Shown here: positions 1 through 5,225 of the stretch, piece by piece
Layout: each line of letters begins with the position of its first letter
How positions within the stretch are numbered: the first letter of the stretch is position 1
DNA from: Rhodospirillales bacterium
GTDB taxonomy: Bacteria; Pseudomonadota; Alphaproteobacteria; Rhodospirillales; UBA2165
DNA length: 5,225 nt
Assembly (NCBI GenBank): GCA_013204125.1
Contig: JABMOP010000046.1
Coordinates: 1 to 5,225 of the forward strand
Direction of reading: 5' to 3'
The notes under the pieces: generated by a model
The model's database searches: none
What the model was told of the DNA's origin: nothing
The model's input: only the letters and a program-made list of their open reading frames with translations
Program-made: the position numbers and the translations under genes

Positions 1-8
1 GCTTTCCG

Positions 9-21
9 CCGCGCTGCGCGG
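9..21 (-). other. Short GC hairpin just 3' of the SRP RNA
   Basis: CCGCGC and GCGCGG flank a single base, giving a stem of about five pairs with a three-base loop, one base beyond the end of the SRP RNA helix. It could stop the polymerase or protect the 3' end from exonucleases. No T run follows on the minus strand before the window ends, so it does not qualify as a standard intrinsic terminator. Function is unproven. Confidence 0.3.
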
Positions 22-22
22 T

Positions 23-115
23 GGGAGCCGGGAACGACCCAGTGCGAGTTCGTTGCGGCTGCTTCCTTCCGGACCTGACCGGGTTGGCGAGACGACCGTC
101 CACGACCGGCCTCCC
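23..115 (-). ncRNA. ffs: 4.5S signal recognition particle RNA (bacterial small SRP RNA)
   Basis: This is the RNA of the signal recognition particle; it binds Ffh and directs ribosomes making membrane proteins to FtsY at the inner membrane. On the minus strand the hallmark helix-8 core is present (complement of 57-80): GGTCAGGTCCGG, a GGAA tetraloop, then AAGCAGCC with the conserved asymmetric AGCA loop. The ends close into a long hairpin: the 5' end GGGAG plus CCGG (115-106, one bulged G) pairs with the 3' end CCGG plus CTCCC (31-23). The roughly 93-nucleotide length fits the short form lacking an Alu domain, usual in Proteobacteria. The 5' end at 115 also agrees with a promoter whose -10 box ends seven bases upstream. 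Exact ends may differ by a few bases. In many alphaproteobacteria dnaX lies close by; it would be off the left edge here. Confidence 0.96.
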
Positions 116-121
116 AAGGGA

Positions 122-152
122 ATTATAGCAGTTCCGGGGGGCGGTACGGCAA
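122..152 (-). promoter_or_regulatory. Promoter of the SRP RNA gene
   Basis: On the minus strand a perfect TATAAT -10 box occupies 127-122. Six bases separate it from the G at 115 that begins the SRP RNA helix, exactly where transcription should start. The best -35 candidate is TTGCCG at 152-147 (four of six matches to TTGACA), with a 19-base spacer that is longer than ideal and GC-rich. The site lies in the 68-base gap after the lipoprotein stop codon, so the RNA has its own promoter and need not rely on read-through. The -10 is secure; the -35 is tentative. Confidence 0.75.
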
Positions 153-183
153 GCCCGAATGAAGGGAAAGCCAGAAGAGGCGT

Positions 184-723
184 TTATTCTTCGACCACGA
201 ACGCACCGACCATGCCTTTTCGCACCCGGTCGCTAATCGGCGAAAAGACGAGTCCGGTTAAGAATAGGCCGGGACCCAGCCCGTCTTCAAAGTCGTACCA
301 GCCGTCGCGCACGGGCACAAAATGCACCTCTTTTAGCTCGCCCGGCGCCAACATGACACCGAGTAGATTGACGCCCGTTATTTCTTCTTTCTCGGTGACC
401 AGCTTGCGAATAGCCGTGGTTCTAAAGAATTCGGGCGCCAAGAAAAAATGCCGTTCTTCGTCACGATTCTCGAGCACCATGATATAGGGCTCGCCTTGGA
501 ACAAATGAATGATGGACGGTCGGAACTCGTTCTGGCGGATATCAATTTCGAATATTTCCGCCTTTTCCCAATCAACCGCCTCGACAATTTCTGCGGCGTC
601 CAAAACGTATAATTTATCGTCCAGCCGGGCAAAAACATCCCCTTCCACACAGGCGCCAAGCATCCCCAAAACCAAGACAAGCGCGGATAATCGATAAAAA
701 CTGCGGACATAGGCTTTGACCAT
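184..723 (-). CDS. Cupredoxin-like lipoprotein with an incomplete copper site
   Basis: A 179-residue exported protein of unknown role. The N-terminus has a basic segment, a hydrophobic stretch (about residues 11-23) and a lipobox LGAC with Cys25, so it should be lipidated and anchored in the envelope facing the periplasm. Residues about 65-178 resemble a single cupredoxin domain of the EfeO N-terminal type: FRPSIIHLFQGEPYIMVLEN, then RHFFLAPEFF, a VHFVPVRDGWYDF strand and a C-terminal KGMVGAFVVEE. His92 and Met171 sit where two type-1 copper ligands are expected. The usual Cys and second His in the strand-loop between them (normally like YELECGIPGH) are absent; residues 143-170 instead hold a longer Gly- and Phe-rich stretch without Cys or His. 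It therefore probably does not bind copper as a classical blue-copper centre. The ATG at 723 follows a modest AAGAGA ribosome site; the next gene, nudC, is divergent. The fold call is from pattern recognition only. Confidence 0.8.
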   Translation of the reverse strand: MVKAYVRSFYRLSALVLVLGMLGACVEGDVFARLDDKLYVLDAAEIVEAVDWEKAEIFEIDIRQNEFRPSIIHLFQGEPYIMVLENRDEERHFFLAPEFFRTTAIRKLVTEKEEITGVNLLGVMLAPGELKEVHFVPVRDGWYDFEDGLGPGLFLTGLVFSPISDRVRKGMVGAFVVEE

Positions 724-728
724 GTTCT

Positions 729-758
729 CTTATACCGCCGGCTTAGAATCTGAGACAA
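729..758 (-). promoter_or_regulatory. Possible promoter of the cupredoxin-like lipoprotein gene
   Basis: On the minus strand TTGTCT (758-753) and TATAAG (734-729) are separated by 18 bases, a fair match to a sigma-70 type promoter. If used, transcription would begin within a base or two of the ATG at 723, giving an almost leaderless message. The weak AAGAGA before the ATG overlaps this -10 box. The assignment is tentative because the gap between the divergent genes is AT-rich and offers other weak matches. Confidence 0.3.
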
Positions 759-785
759 CAAATTAATGTGACATGCCCTTAGAAG

Positions 786-808
786 CCAAGAGGGGGAGTT
801 GCCTCTGG
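786..808 (+). repeat. Inverted repeat (hairpin) ahead of nudC
   Basis: CCAAGAGG (786-793) can pair with CCTCTGG (802-808), seven pairs with one bulged A, around an eight-base loop GGGAGTTG. The purine run inside is the only Shine-Dalgarno-like sequence near the nudC start region. If translation starts at 836 the hairpin lies in the leader; if it starts at 773 it is coding. No regulatory role is shown. Confidence 0.3.
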
Positions 809-835
809 GTGCGGTTCGGGGCAAAGTGCGGCGAC

Positions 836-1759
836 ATGGGAAATCGATTTTACTTTGACTCCATATCGCTCGACCGGGCGCCTCATTTACGGCGTCATCC
901 GGATTGGGCGGTTGGCGCGCCTGAAACTGGGATACGCAAAGTGATCCCGATCTGGCGCGACCAAAGTCTGTTTGACCCAAGCGAGCCGCCGCGCGCCATA
1001 TTATTGGATGACGCCGATGGCGCCGGCTTTATCGAAGCCGCCTCAACCGTCATTTTCTTAGGCGTCGAAGGCAATGTCTCTTACTACGCTGCCGATGTAT
1101 CCCACCTTGAAGACACTTCTGATTTAGGCTCGCCGAGCGGCGCGGTTTTCGAAGATTTGCGCCGGCTCGCGACCAATATTGATCCGGTCGAAGCCGGCTA
1201 CCTCGCCTATGCGCGGGCGCTCGGCCATTGGCACCGGAATCATGCGTTTTGCGGTGTCTGCGGCACTCAAACCCGGTCGGGAAAAGGCGGCCATGAACGG
1301 GTTTGTTTAAGCGAAGAATGCGGGCGCACCCATTTCCCGCGCACCGATCCGGCGGTCATCATGCTGGTCATTCATCCAACCGAAGAAAAATGCCTGATGG
1401 GGCATAACAAGCGCTTCAAGGGACTTCGTTTTTCGACCCTCGCCGGCTTTGTCGAGCCGGGCGAAACCCTGGAACAGGCCGTCGCCCGCGAGGTCAAGGA
1501 AGAAACCGGAATTCGCGTCACCGACGTTGAATATTTGGCGTCCCAGCCGTGGCCCTTCCCGGCCTCGATCATGCTTGGCTTTCGCGCCACTGCAACCACC
1601 ACCGAAATCAATTGCGAAGACGATGAATTAGTGGAAGCCCGCTGGTTTTCCCGAGCCGAGGTCCGGCAATTAGACGAAAATGGCCAGACCCTGCCGCCGT
1701 CCAACTATTCCATATCGCGTTGGCTAATCGATGTCTGGCTGGACGAGGAAAAAGGCTAA
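836..1759 (+). CDS. nudC: NAD(+) diphosphatase NudC (Nudix hydrolase)
   Basis: Hydrolyses NAD(H) to NMN(H) and AMP; in E. coli NudC also removes NAD caps from RNA 5' ends. Cytoplasmic. With the start at 836 the protein has 307 residues. It shows the full family order: an N-terminal domain (FYFDSISLDRAPHLR near residue 6), a zinc ribbon with Cys139/Cys142 and Cys157/Cys162 (CGVC and CLSEEC), a complete Nudix box at about 204-226 (GFVEPGE, then REVKEETGI, supplying the metal-binding glutamates), and SQPWPFPAS at about 237-245, the motif that marks NADH pyrophosphatases among Nudix enzymes. The reading frame is open back to an ATG at 773 and contains a GTG at 809 preceded by GGGGAG; I prefer 836 because homologous proteins begin a few residues before the FYF motif, although no good ribosome site precedes it. 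The gene is divergent from the lipoprotein and ends 6 bases from the pheA stop codon. Function is very secure; the start is not. Confidence 0.96.
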   Translation: MGNRFYFDSISLDRAPHLRRHPDWAVGAPETGIRKVIPIWRDQSLFDPSEPPRAILLDDADGAGFIEAASTVIFLGVEGNVSYYAADVSHLEDTSDLGSPSGAVFEDLRRLATNIDPVEAGYLAYARALGHWHRNHAFCGVCGTQTRSGKGGHERVCLSEECGRTHFPRTDPAVIMLVIHPTEEKCLMGHNKRFKGLRFSTLAGFVEPGETLEQAVAREVKEETGIRVTDVEYLASQPWPFPASIMLGFRATATTTEINCEDDELVEARWFSRAEVRQLDENGQTLPPSNYSISRWLIDVWLDEEKG

Positions 1760-1767
1760 GCGGCCTT
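1752..1767. terminator. Weak hairpin between convergent nudC and pheA
   Basis: AAGGC (1752-1756) and GCCTT (1763-1767) form a five-pair stem around a six-base loop that contains the nudC stop codon; the pheA stop overlaps the other arm. Read on the minus strand the stem runs into five consecutive T (1753-1749), so it could end pheA transcription inside the nudC 3' end. On the plus strand there is no T run. The stem is short, hence the low confidence. Confidence 0.3.
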
Positions 1768-2632
1768 ATTGCGCCCCGGCGCCGTTCATGGATTTCCTGA
1801 ACGGATCGGCGGGATAGACGCCGAGGATACGCACCTCGTGGGAATAAAACGCCAACTCTTCCAACGCCAAGGCCAAGTTTGTATCATCCGGATGGCCGTC
1901 AACTTCCGCATAAAATTGCGCGGCAACGAACCCGCCGCCGACCAAATAGCTTTCCAGCTTGGTCATATTGATACCGTTGGTGGCGAACCCGCCGAGCGCT
2001 TTATAAAGCGCCGCCGGCACATTGCGCACACGAAAGACGAAGCTGGTTATCAATTCGCCCGAACCGGGCGCCGCCCTAGCCCCATCCAGCGCCATGACTA
2101 AAAACCGCGTGGTGTTATGTTCGGCATCTTCGATATTGGCGCGCAGGGAATTGAGGCCGTAAATTTCACCTGCCAGCGCGGACGCGATTGCCGCGTGCTG
2201 TTTTTCGCCGCGTTCGGCGATATCGCGGGCGGCGGCGGCAGTGTCCACATGCACAATGGCAACGAGCCCCAATTCCTGGATCACGTCACGGCACTGATTA
2301 AGCGCGTGAACGTGGCTATGCACATGGGTGAGATCGCCGAGCGCCGCGCCTTTGACCGCAAGCAAATGGTGTTCGACCCTCTGGAAATGTTCGCCGATGA
2401 TGGTAAGGCCGCTATCGGGCAACAGATGATGAATATCGGCCACCCTTCCGGCCACCGAATTATCAATTGGGATAAGTGCCAGTTCCGCCGTCCCGTCCGA
2501 TACCGCAGCGAAGGTCTCTTCGAAGGTGTGGCAGGGCAGGGTTTCCATGTCCGGGCGGACAGCCCGGCAGGCGAGGTCCGAATTGGCCCCGATTTCGCCC
2601 TGGAAGGCGATGCGCTTATTGGTTTCAGCCAT
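1766..2632 (-). CDS. pheA: Prephenate dehydratase (monofunctional, ACT-regulated)
   Basis: Converts prephenate to phenylpyruvate, with loss of water and CO2, in phenylalanine synthesis; cytoplasmic. About 288 residues, normal for a monofunctional enzyme; there is no chorismate mutase domain. The periplasmic-binding-like catalytic domain spans about 6-179, with PIDNSVAGRV near 55-64 (most homologues have Glu in place of the Asp) and HNTTRF near 172-177, whose Thr-Arg-Phe is the family's catalytic signature. An ACT domain follows at about 194-274, with VPAALYKALGGFATNGINM and KLESY (225-229), corresponding to the GALV and ESRP phenylalanine-binding motifs, so feedback inhibition by phenylalanine is expected. 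Two ATG codons lie in tandem at 2635 and 2632. A GGAGG directly abuts the first, so the second gives the more workable spacing; the difference is one Met. It is the last gene of a likely operon, about 50 bases after the ThDP enzyme gene. Confidence 0.95.
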   Translation of the reverse strand: MAETNKRIAFQGEIGANSDLACRAVRPDMETLPCHTFEETFAAVSDGTAELALIPIDNSVAGRVADIHHLLPDSGLTIIGEHFQRVEHHLLAVKGAALGDLTHVHSHVHALNQCRDVIQELGLVAIVHVDTAAAARDIAERGEKQHAAIASALAGEIYGLNSLRANIEDAEHNTTRFLVMALDGARAAPGSGELITSFVFRVRNVPAALYKALGGFATNGINMTKLESYLVGGGFVAAQFYAEVDGHPDDTNLALALEELAFYSHEVRILGVYPADPFRKSMNGAGAQ

Positions 2633-2635
2633 CAT

Positions 2636-2644
2636 CCTCCCCCT
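2636..2644 (-). promoter_or_regulatory. Ribosome binding site of pheA touching the first ATG
   Basis: AGGGGGAGG on the minus strand ends immediately before the ATG at 2635. Spacing from GGAGG is 0 to that ATG and 3 to the in-frame ATG at 2632. This favours the second codon, although pairing through the AGGGGG part would allow the first. Confidence 0.6.
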
Positions 2645-2685
2645 ATAGCGAACTTAAGCGCTGGCATCCAGTCCCAAACCTTGCA

Positions 2686-4383
2686 TTAGCGGCTGAGCAC
2701 CACGTTGAGGATCGCAAATTTACCGCCGGCGACGGCATCAAGCCCGCGCTTCAACGCCGCCGCTAATTCGCCAGAATCTTCAACACGCTCGCCGTAACCA
2801 TCAAACATCGGCGCCAATTGGGCGTAATCGGGACCATTGATGTGAACGCCGCGAAGATTATCGTCGGTCACGGCAACGCCATCTGCGTAATAGCGGGAAT
2901 AACCGCCGCGCATGGCGCCGTATTTTTTGTTGTTGAAGACGATAATGAGGATTGGAAGCTGGCTATCGCGGGACGCGCCCAGGCTTTGCACCACCGGGTT
3001 ATACAAAAACCCGCCATCGCCCATGAGCGCCACCACCGGGCGGTCCGGTGAGGCCAGTTTAACGCCGAGCGCAATGCCAAGCCCTTGGCCCAAGCCGCCG
3101 CGCGAGCCGTAATAGCTTTGCGCCCGGTTCCACGGCACGTGTTGGCGCACCAAGGAGCTATGCAGGGTTATTTCGTCCACATAGATCACGTCCTCCGGCA
3201 TGGCATCAATAAGCGCCTGGCATAGGGTGAGAGGATCAATAACGGCATCGCCTGCAACGGCCTGACGCGCGGCCAGATTTTGTGCGTCCAATTCCGCATG
3301 GCCGACGGCAAGCGATCGCCGCCGCGCCTCAATTGGACCGGCATCCGGATTTAACGCTTCGACTGCTGCGGCCAATCTTTCCAGGTTTGAAGCTGCATCG
3401 CCTTCCAGATAGGCATCCGCCTGCAGCGCTTGGAACACCATGTGCGGCTGGTGCGGGTTCTCGTCGATCGACACCAGACGCGCATTTTTCGGGCGGGCGG
3501 ACGCCGGATACCAAGGCGAGCGGCAGCGCACCATAAGCACCAGATCCGCGTCATCTTTAAACGCCGATAAATTACCGCCCTGATAAAGCGGATTGTCTTT
3601 GGGAAAATTACCGCACACCGAGGCGTCGCCGTCGATCACGGGGATCGCCACTGTCTCGGCCAAGTGGACGAGGGCATCGAAGGTCGCGGCATCGCGGCCC
3701 GCGGTTTCGGTTACGATCAGTGGGTTTTTCGCCGCCGCCAAAGCCGCCGCCAGATTTTCAATATCAGCATCAGGGCTAATTGTTTTGGGCGCCGGCGGCA
3801 CGGTGCGATTCACGGCCGGCGGCGTCCATTCATGCAGAAGATGTTCCAACGGCACATTCAGATAGGTCGGCCCGGCGGGCGGGCGCTGCGCCATTTCACC
3901 GGCGCGGATCATCATTTCGTAGAGGGTTTCGGGGCTGGTCGCCTGACAGGCATATTTAACCACCGGTTCGATCAAGCGGTGCGGCCCGCCGACAACGCCT
4001 AAGTTTCGGGCCCATTGCTGACCGGGCTCTACATCCGGGTCTTCGCCGTAGGTGACCGATTCGCCGGACAGCACCAGCAACGGCACTTCCCAATGGCGGG
4101 CGCCCATGATGCCCATGGAGCCTTGCAACAGGCCAGCGCCCGCATGCAGTAATACAACGAGGCCGCGCCCGGTTATCAGGCCGTAGCCGATCGCCATATC
4201 GACAGCCAGGGTTTCGTGCCAGGTATCGATAAAGCCGGGCCCGTCGGCTTTATCATGGTCCTGGCGGGCCATGGCTTCCCATACAGGCGCCCATTCAGAC
4301 CCAGGCGATGAAATTATATAATCGACACCAAGCTTGCGCGCGGCTTCCACCATCGCATCGCCGCCGTCCAGATAGTTTTTCAT
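2686..4383 (-). CDS. Thiamine-diphosphate-dependent 2-oxo-acid enzyme, benzoylformate-decarboxylase-like
   Basis: A 565-residue enzyme of the pyruvate decarboxylase/acetolactate synthase superfamily with all three domains: an N-terminal Pyr domain (about 5-185), a central domain (about 205-340) and a C-terminal PP domain (about 385-560). The cofactor-activating glutamate is Glu57 (WHETLAVDMAIGYG). The ThDP/Mg motif begins with GDGGF at 455-459 and ends with the Asn pair at 484-485, followed by KYGAMR. By recalled comparison with Pseudomonas putida benzoylformate decarboxylase, Ser29 (SPGSEW) matches its Ser26 and His80 (LLHAGAG) its His70; the second catalytic His (281) has no clear counterpart near WYPAS (291-295). 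The acetolactate-synthase TSGPG segment is absent. A non-oxidative decarboxylase or carboligase acting on a 2-oxo acid is likely; the substrate is unknown. The start has the best ribosome site in the window, GGAGG four bases upstream. It lies 26 bases after the Crp-type gene and about 50 before pheA. Databases may label it simply 'acetolactate synthase' or 'TPP-binding protein'. Confidence 0.9.
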   Translation of the reverse strand: MKNYLDGGDAMVEAARKLGVDYIISSPGSEWAPVWEAMARQDHDKADGPGFIDTWHETLAVDMAIGYGLITGRGLVVLLHAGAGLLQGSMGIMGARHWEVPLLVLSGESVTYGEDPDVEPGQQWARNLGVVGGPHRLIEPVVKYACQATSPETLYEMMIRAGEMAQRPPAGPTYLNVPLEHLLHEWTPPAVNRTVPPAPKTISPDADIENLAAALAAAKNPLIVTETAGRDAATFDALVHLAETVAIPVIDGDASVCGNFPKDNPLYQGGNLSAFKDDADLVLMVRCRSPWYPASARPKNARLVSIDENPHQPHMVFQALQADAYLEGDAASNLERLAAAVEALNPDAGPIEARRRSLAVGHAELDAQNLAARQAVAGDAVIDPLTLCQALIDAMPEDVIYVDEITLHSSLVRQHVPWNRAQSYYGSRGGLGQGLGIALGVKLASPDRPVVALMGDGGFLYNPVVQSLGASRDSQLPILIIVFNNKKYGAMRGGYSRYYADGVAVTDDNLRGVHINGPDYAQLAPMFDGYGERVEDSGELAAALKRGLDAVAGGKFAILNVVLSR

Positions 4384-4409
4384 TTTTCCTCCGCTGTTAT
4401 TTTTGTATT

Positions 4410-5135
4410 TTATTCGTCGCCCCGGTCCACCCGATTTTTTAATTCGCCCGGCTTATCTATGGTAACGCGGCTGCGTCCTAACGTGATCCAGCCTTGGCCG
4501 CGCCAATATTGCAGATGTTTGTTGATGGATTCGCGCGATGTACCCATCAATTGGCCAAGCTCGGCCTGGGAAATGCGGATGCCGATAAGTTCGTCATCGG
4601 GCGCCGGGTCAAGCGCGTCCTTGGGCTCAATTTTGCCGTAGTATTTTGCCAAGCTTAAAAGGCGCTTGGCAAGGCGGGCCGGTAAATCAAGAAAGGCCGC
4701 ATCTTCCAGCATTTCGCTGGTTTGGCGCACCCGATCGCATACCATTTCAAGCAAATGCGTGGTCAATCTGGGTTCCGATTCCATCAACGCCACAAAATCG
4801 GCGCGCGGCACGCGGAATAATTCGGTGGCAGCCATGGCCCACGCATCGGCGGTGCGCGGCTTGCCATCGAGAAGCGCAATTTCGCCGAATATTTCCCCCG
4901 GATCGAGGATGTTGAGAGTGATTTCCTTACCTTCGGCATCACCGGAACTGATACGGATGCGTCCCGATAAGATCATATAAAGCGCGTCGCCGACATCGCC
5001 TTTTTGAAACAATACTTGGTCTGCGGCCAAGAAAACATTCCCGCCAAGCGCCGTAATGCGCGCGACCACATCGTCTTCCAAATCGCGAAATAATACATGA
5101 CGCGCAAGCAGCGCGCTTATATCCAATTTTTCCAT
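4410..5135 (-). CDS. Crp/Fnr-family transcriptional regulator, CRP-like
   Basis: A 241-residue DNA-binding regulator. The N-terminal cyclic-nucleotide-binding beta-roll covers about 12-125 and has an intact phosphate-binding cassette: GEIFGEIALLDGKPRTA (80-96), with Glu85, Arg94 and Thr95 where CRP contacts the cyclic-AMP phosphate and ribose. A dimerisation helix follows (about 122-145) and a winged helix-turn-helix at about 185-228 (RISQAELGQLMGTSRESINKHL). The recognition helix SRESINK places Arg201, Glu202 and Lys206 where E. coli CRP has Arg180, Glu181 and Arg185, so a TGTGA-type half-site is expected. The N-terminal cysteine cluster of FNR is absent, so no iron-sulfur oxygen sensor. It may bind cAMP or another cyclic nucleotide; that part is inferred from family motifs. 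It is the first gene of a likely operon with the ThDP enzyme and pheA. The only ribosome-site candidate is a GGGGG about 8 bases before the ATG. Confidence 0.93.
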   Translation of the reverse strand: MEKLDISALLARHVLFRDLEDDVVARITALGGNVFLAADQVLFQKGDVGDALYMILSGRIRISSGDAEGKEITLNILDPGEIFGEIALLDGKPRTADAWAMAATELFRVPRADFVALMESEPRLTTHLLEMVCDRVRQTSEMLEDAAFLDLPARLAKRLLSLAKYYGKIEPKDALDPAPDDELIGIRISQAELGQLMGTSRESINKHLQYWRGQGWITLGRSRVTIDKPGELKNRVDRGDE

Positions 5136-5152
5136 CGTCCAAGCCCCCGAGC

Positions 5153-5195
5153 TTGTGACCGAGATCCCATTTCCCCCTGCCAGACCGGGTCACAA
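5153..5195. repeat. Widely spaced inverted repeat TTGTGACC / GGTCACAA
   Basis: TTGTGACC at 5153-5160 and its exact reverse complement GGTCACAA at 5188-5195 are separated by 27 bases, with centres 35 bases apart. The left arm is also half of the CRP-like operator; the right arm is a lone inverted half-site without a partner on its other side. On the minus strand the right arm overlaps TATTGT (5197-5192), a possible but weak -10 box for the regulator gene. Confidence 0.5.
5154..5169. promoter_or_regulatory. CRP-like operator upstream of the Crp-type gene
   Basis: TGTGACCGAGATCCCA matches the CRP consensus TGTGA-N6-TCACA at nine of ten positions with exact spacing. It ends 18 bases upstream of the start codon of the Crp-type regulator, whose recognition helix is CRP-like. 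A site this close to the start is likely downstream of or overlapping the transcription start, so repression of its own operon is the simplest reading. Evidence is motif-level only. Confidence 0.5.
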
Positions 5196-5225
5196 TACCC
5201 TGTTTTGCGCCCGGAAACCCAGGAC

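Noticed and set aside
53..487. 144-codon plus-strand frame covering part of the SRP RNA and the lipoprotein gene
   Set aside because: It overlaps a structural RNA and is antisense to a gene with a clear signal peptide and fold; its Ser-, Arg- and Pro-rich product resembles no family.
767..771. TGTGA half-site in the divergent gap before nudC
   Set aside because: The other half-site position (778-782, CTTAG) does not match TCACA, so there is no complete CRP-like site.
378..980. 200-codon minus-strand frame across the divergent gap
   Set aside because: It overlaps the lipoprotein gene in another frame and runs antisense through the nudC N-terminus. It would put a coding gene over both divergent starts; the Trp- and Arg-rich product has no motif.
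2661..2671. CTGG-CAT-CCAG hairpin between the ThDP enzyme gene and pheA
   Set aside because: Only four pairs with a three-base loop and no following T run; too weak to be a terminator and expected by chance.
2117..2689. 190-codon open frame on the plus strand opposite pheA
   Set aside because: It lies wholly antisense to a well-recognised prephenate dehydratase, shows no known family motifs, and its low-complexity composition is typical of a shadow frame in GC-rich coding DNA.
2686..4383. Calling the ThDP enzyme acetolactate synthase (ilvB)
   Set aside because: The TSGPG segment typical of acetolactate synthase is replaced by LLHAGAG, which matches the benzoylformate decarboxylase His loop, and no small-subunit ilvN gene is adjacent.
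4646..4980. Plus-strand open frames opposite the Crp-type regulator
   Set aside because: Both are antisense to the conserved cyclic-nucleotide-binding domain and have no recognisable protein motif.
4410..5135. Calling the regulator an FNR-type oxygen sensor
   Set aside because: The N-terminal cysteine cluster is missing, the recognition helix is of CRP type (Arg-Glu then a basic residue), and the nearby site is TGTGA-like rather than TTGAT-like.

Overview
The window reads as a chromosomal piece of an alphaproteobacterium of moderately high GC. The evidence is the protein families: a monofunctional prephenate dehydratase with an ACT domain, a zinc-ribbon NudC, and a short SRP RNA without an Alu domain. 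A pheA, nudC and SRP-RNA neighbourhood also recalls arrangements I remember from this class, but I could not check that here. The order Rhodospirillales is possible; nothing in the sequence settles it. There are no tRNA or rRNA genes, transposases, CRISPR arrays or phage genes. Coding density is high and every non-coding gap is short.

Layout from left to right: the 4.5S signal recognition particle RNA gene (minus strand, 23-115) with a clear promoter at 122-152; a small lipoprotein with a cupredoxin-like fold that has lost part of its copper site (minus, 184-723); a divergent gap; nudC, the NAD(H) diphosphatase and NAD-RNA decapping enzyme (plus, about 836-1759); then three genes on the minus strand that meet nudC tail to tail with only 6 bases between stop codons. 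In transcription order these three are a Crp-type regulator (5135-4410), a thiamine-diphosphate enzyme of the benzoylformate-decarboxylase type (4383-2686) and prephenate dehydratase pheA (2632-1766). Gaps of 26 and about 50 bases without a convincing terminator suggest one operon.

How they may work together: pheA makes phenylpyruvate, and the gene just upstream encodes a ThDP enzyme that keeps the Glu, Ser and one His of the benzoylformate decarboxylase active site, so a 2-oxo-acid substrate (possibly aromatic) is a reasonable hypothesis. The Crp-type regulator carries an intact cyclic-nucleotide pocket signature and a recognition helix resembling that of E. coli CRP. A 9-of-10 match to TGTGA-N6-TCACA lies just upstream of its own start codon, which points to autoregulation of the operon. 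The left end (SRP RNA, lipoprotein, nudC) looks like housekeeping. Overall this is an ordinary core region; the points deserving a second look are the regulator and its site, the unassigned ThDP enzyme and the copper-site-deficient cupredoxin.
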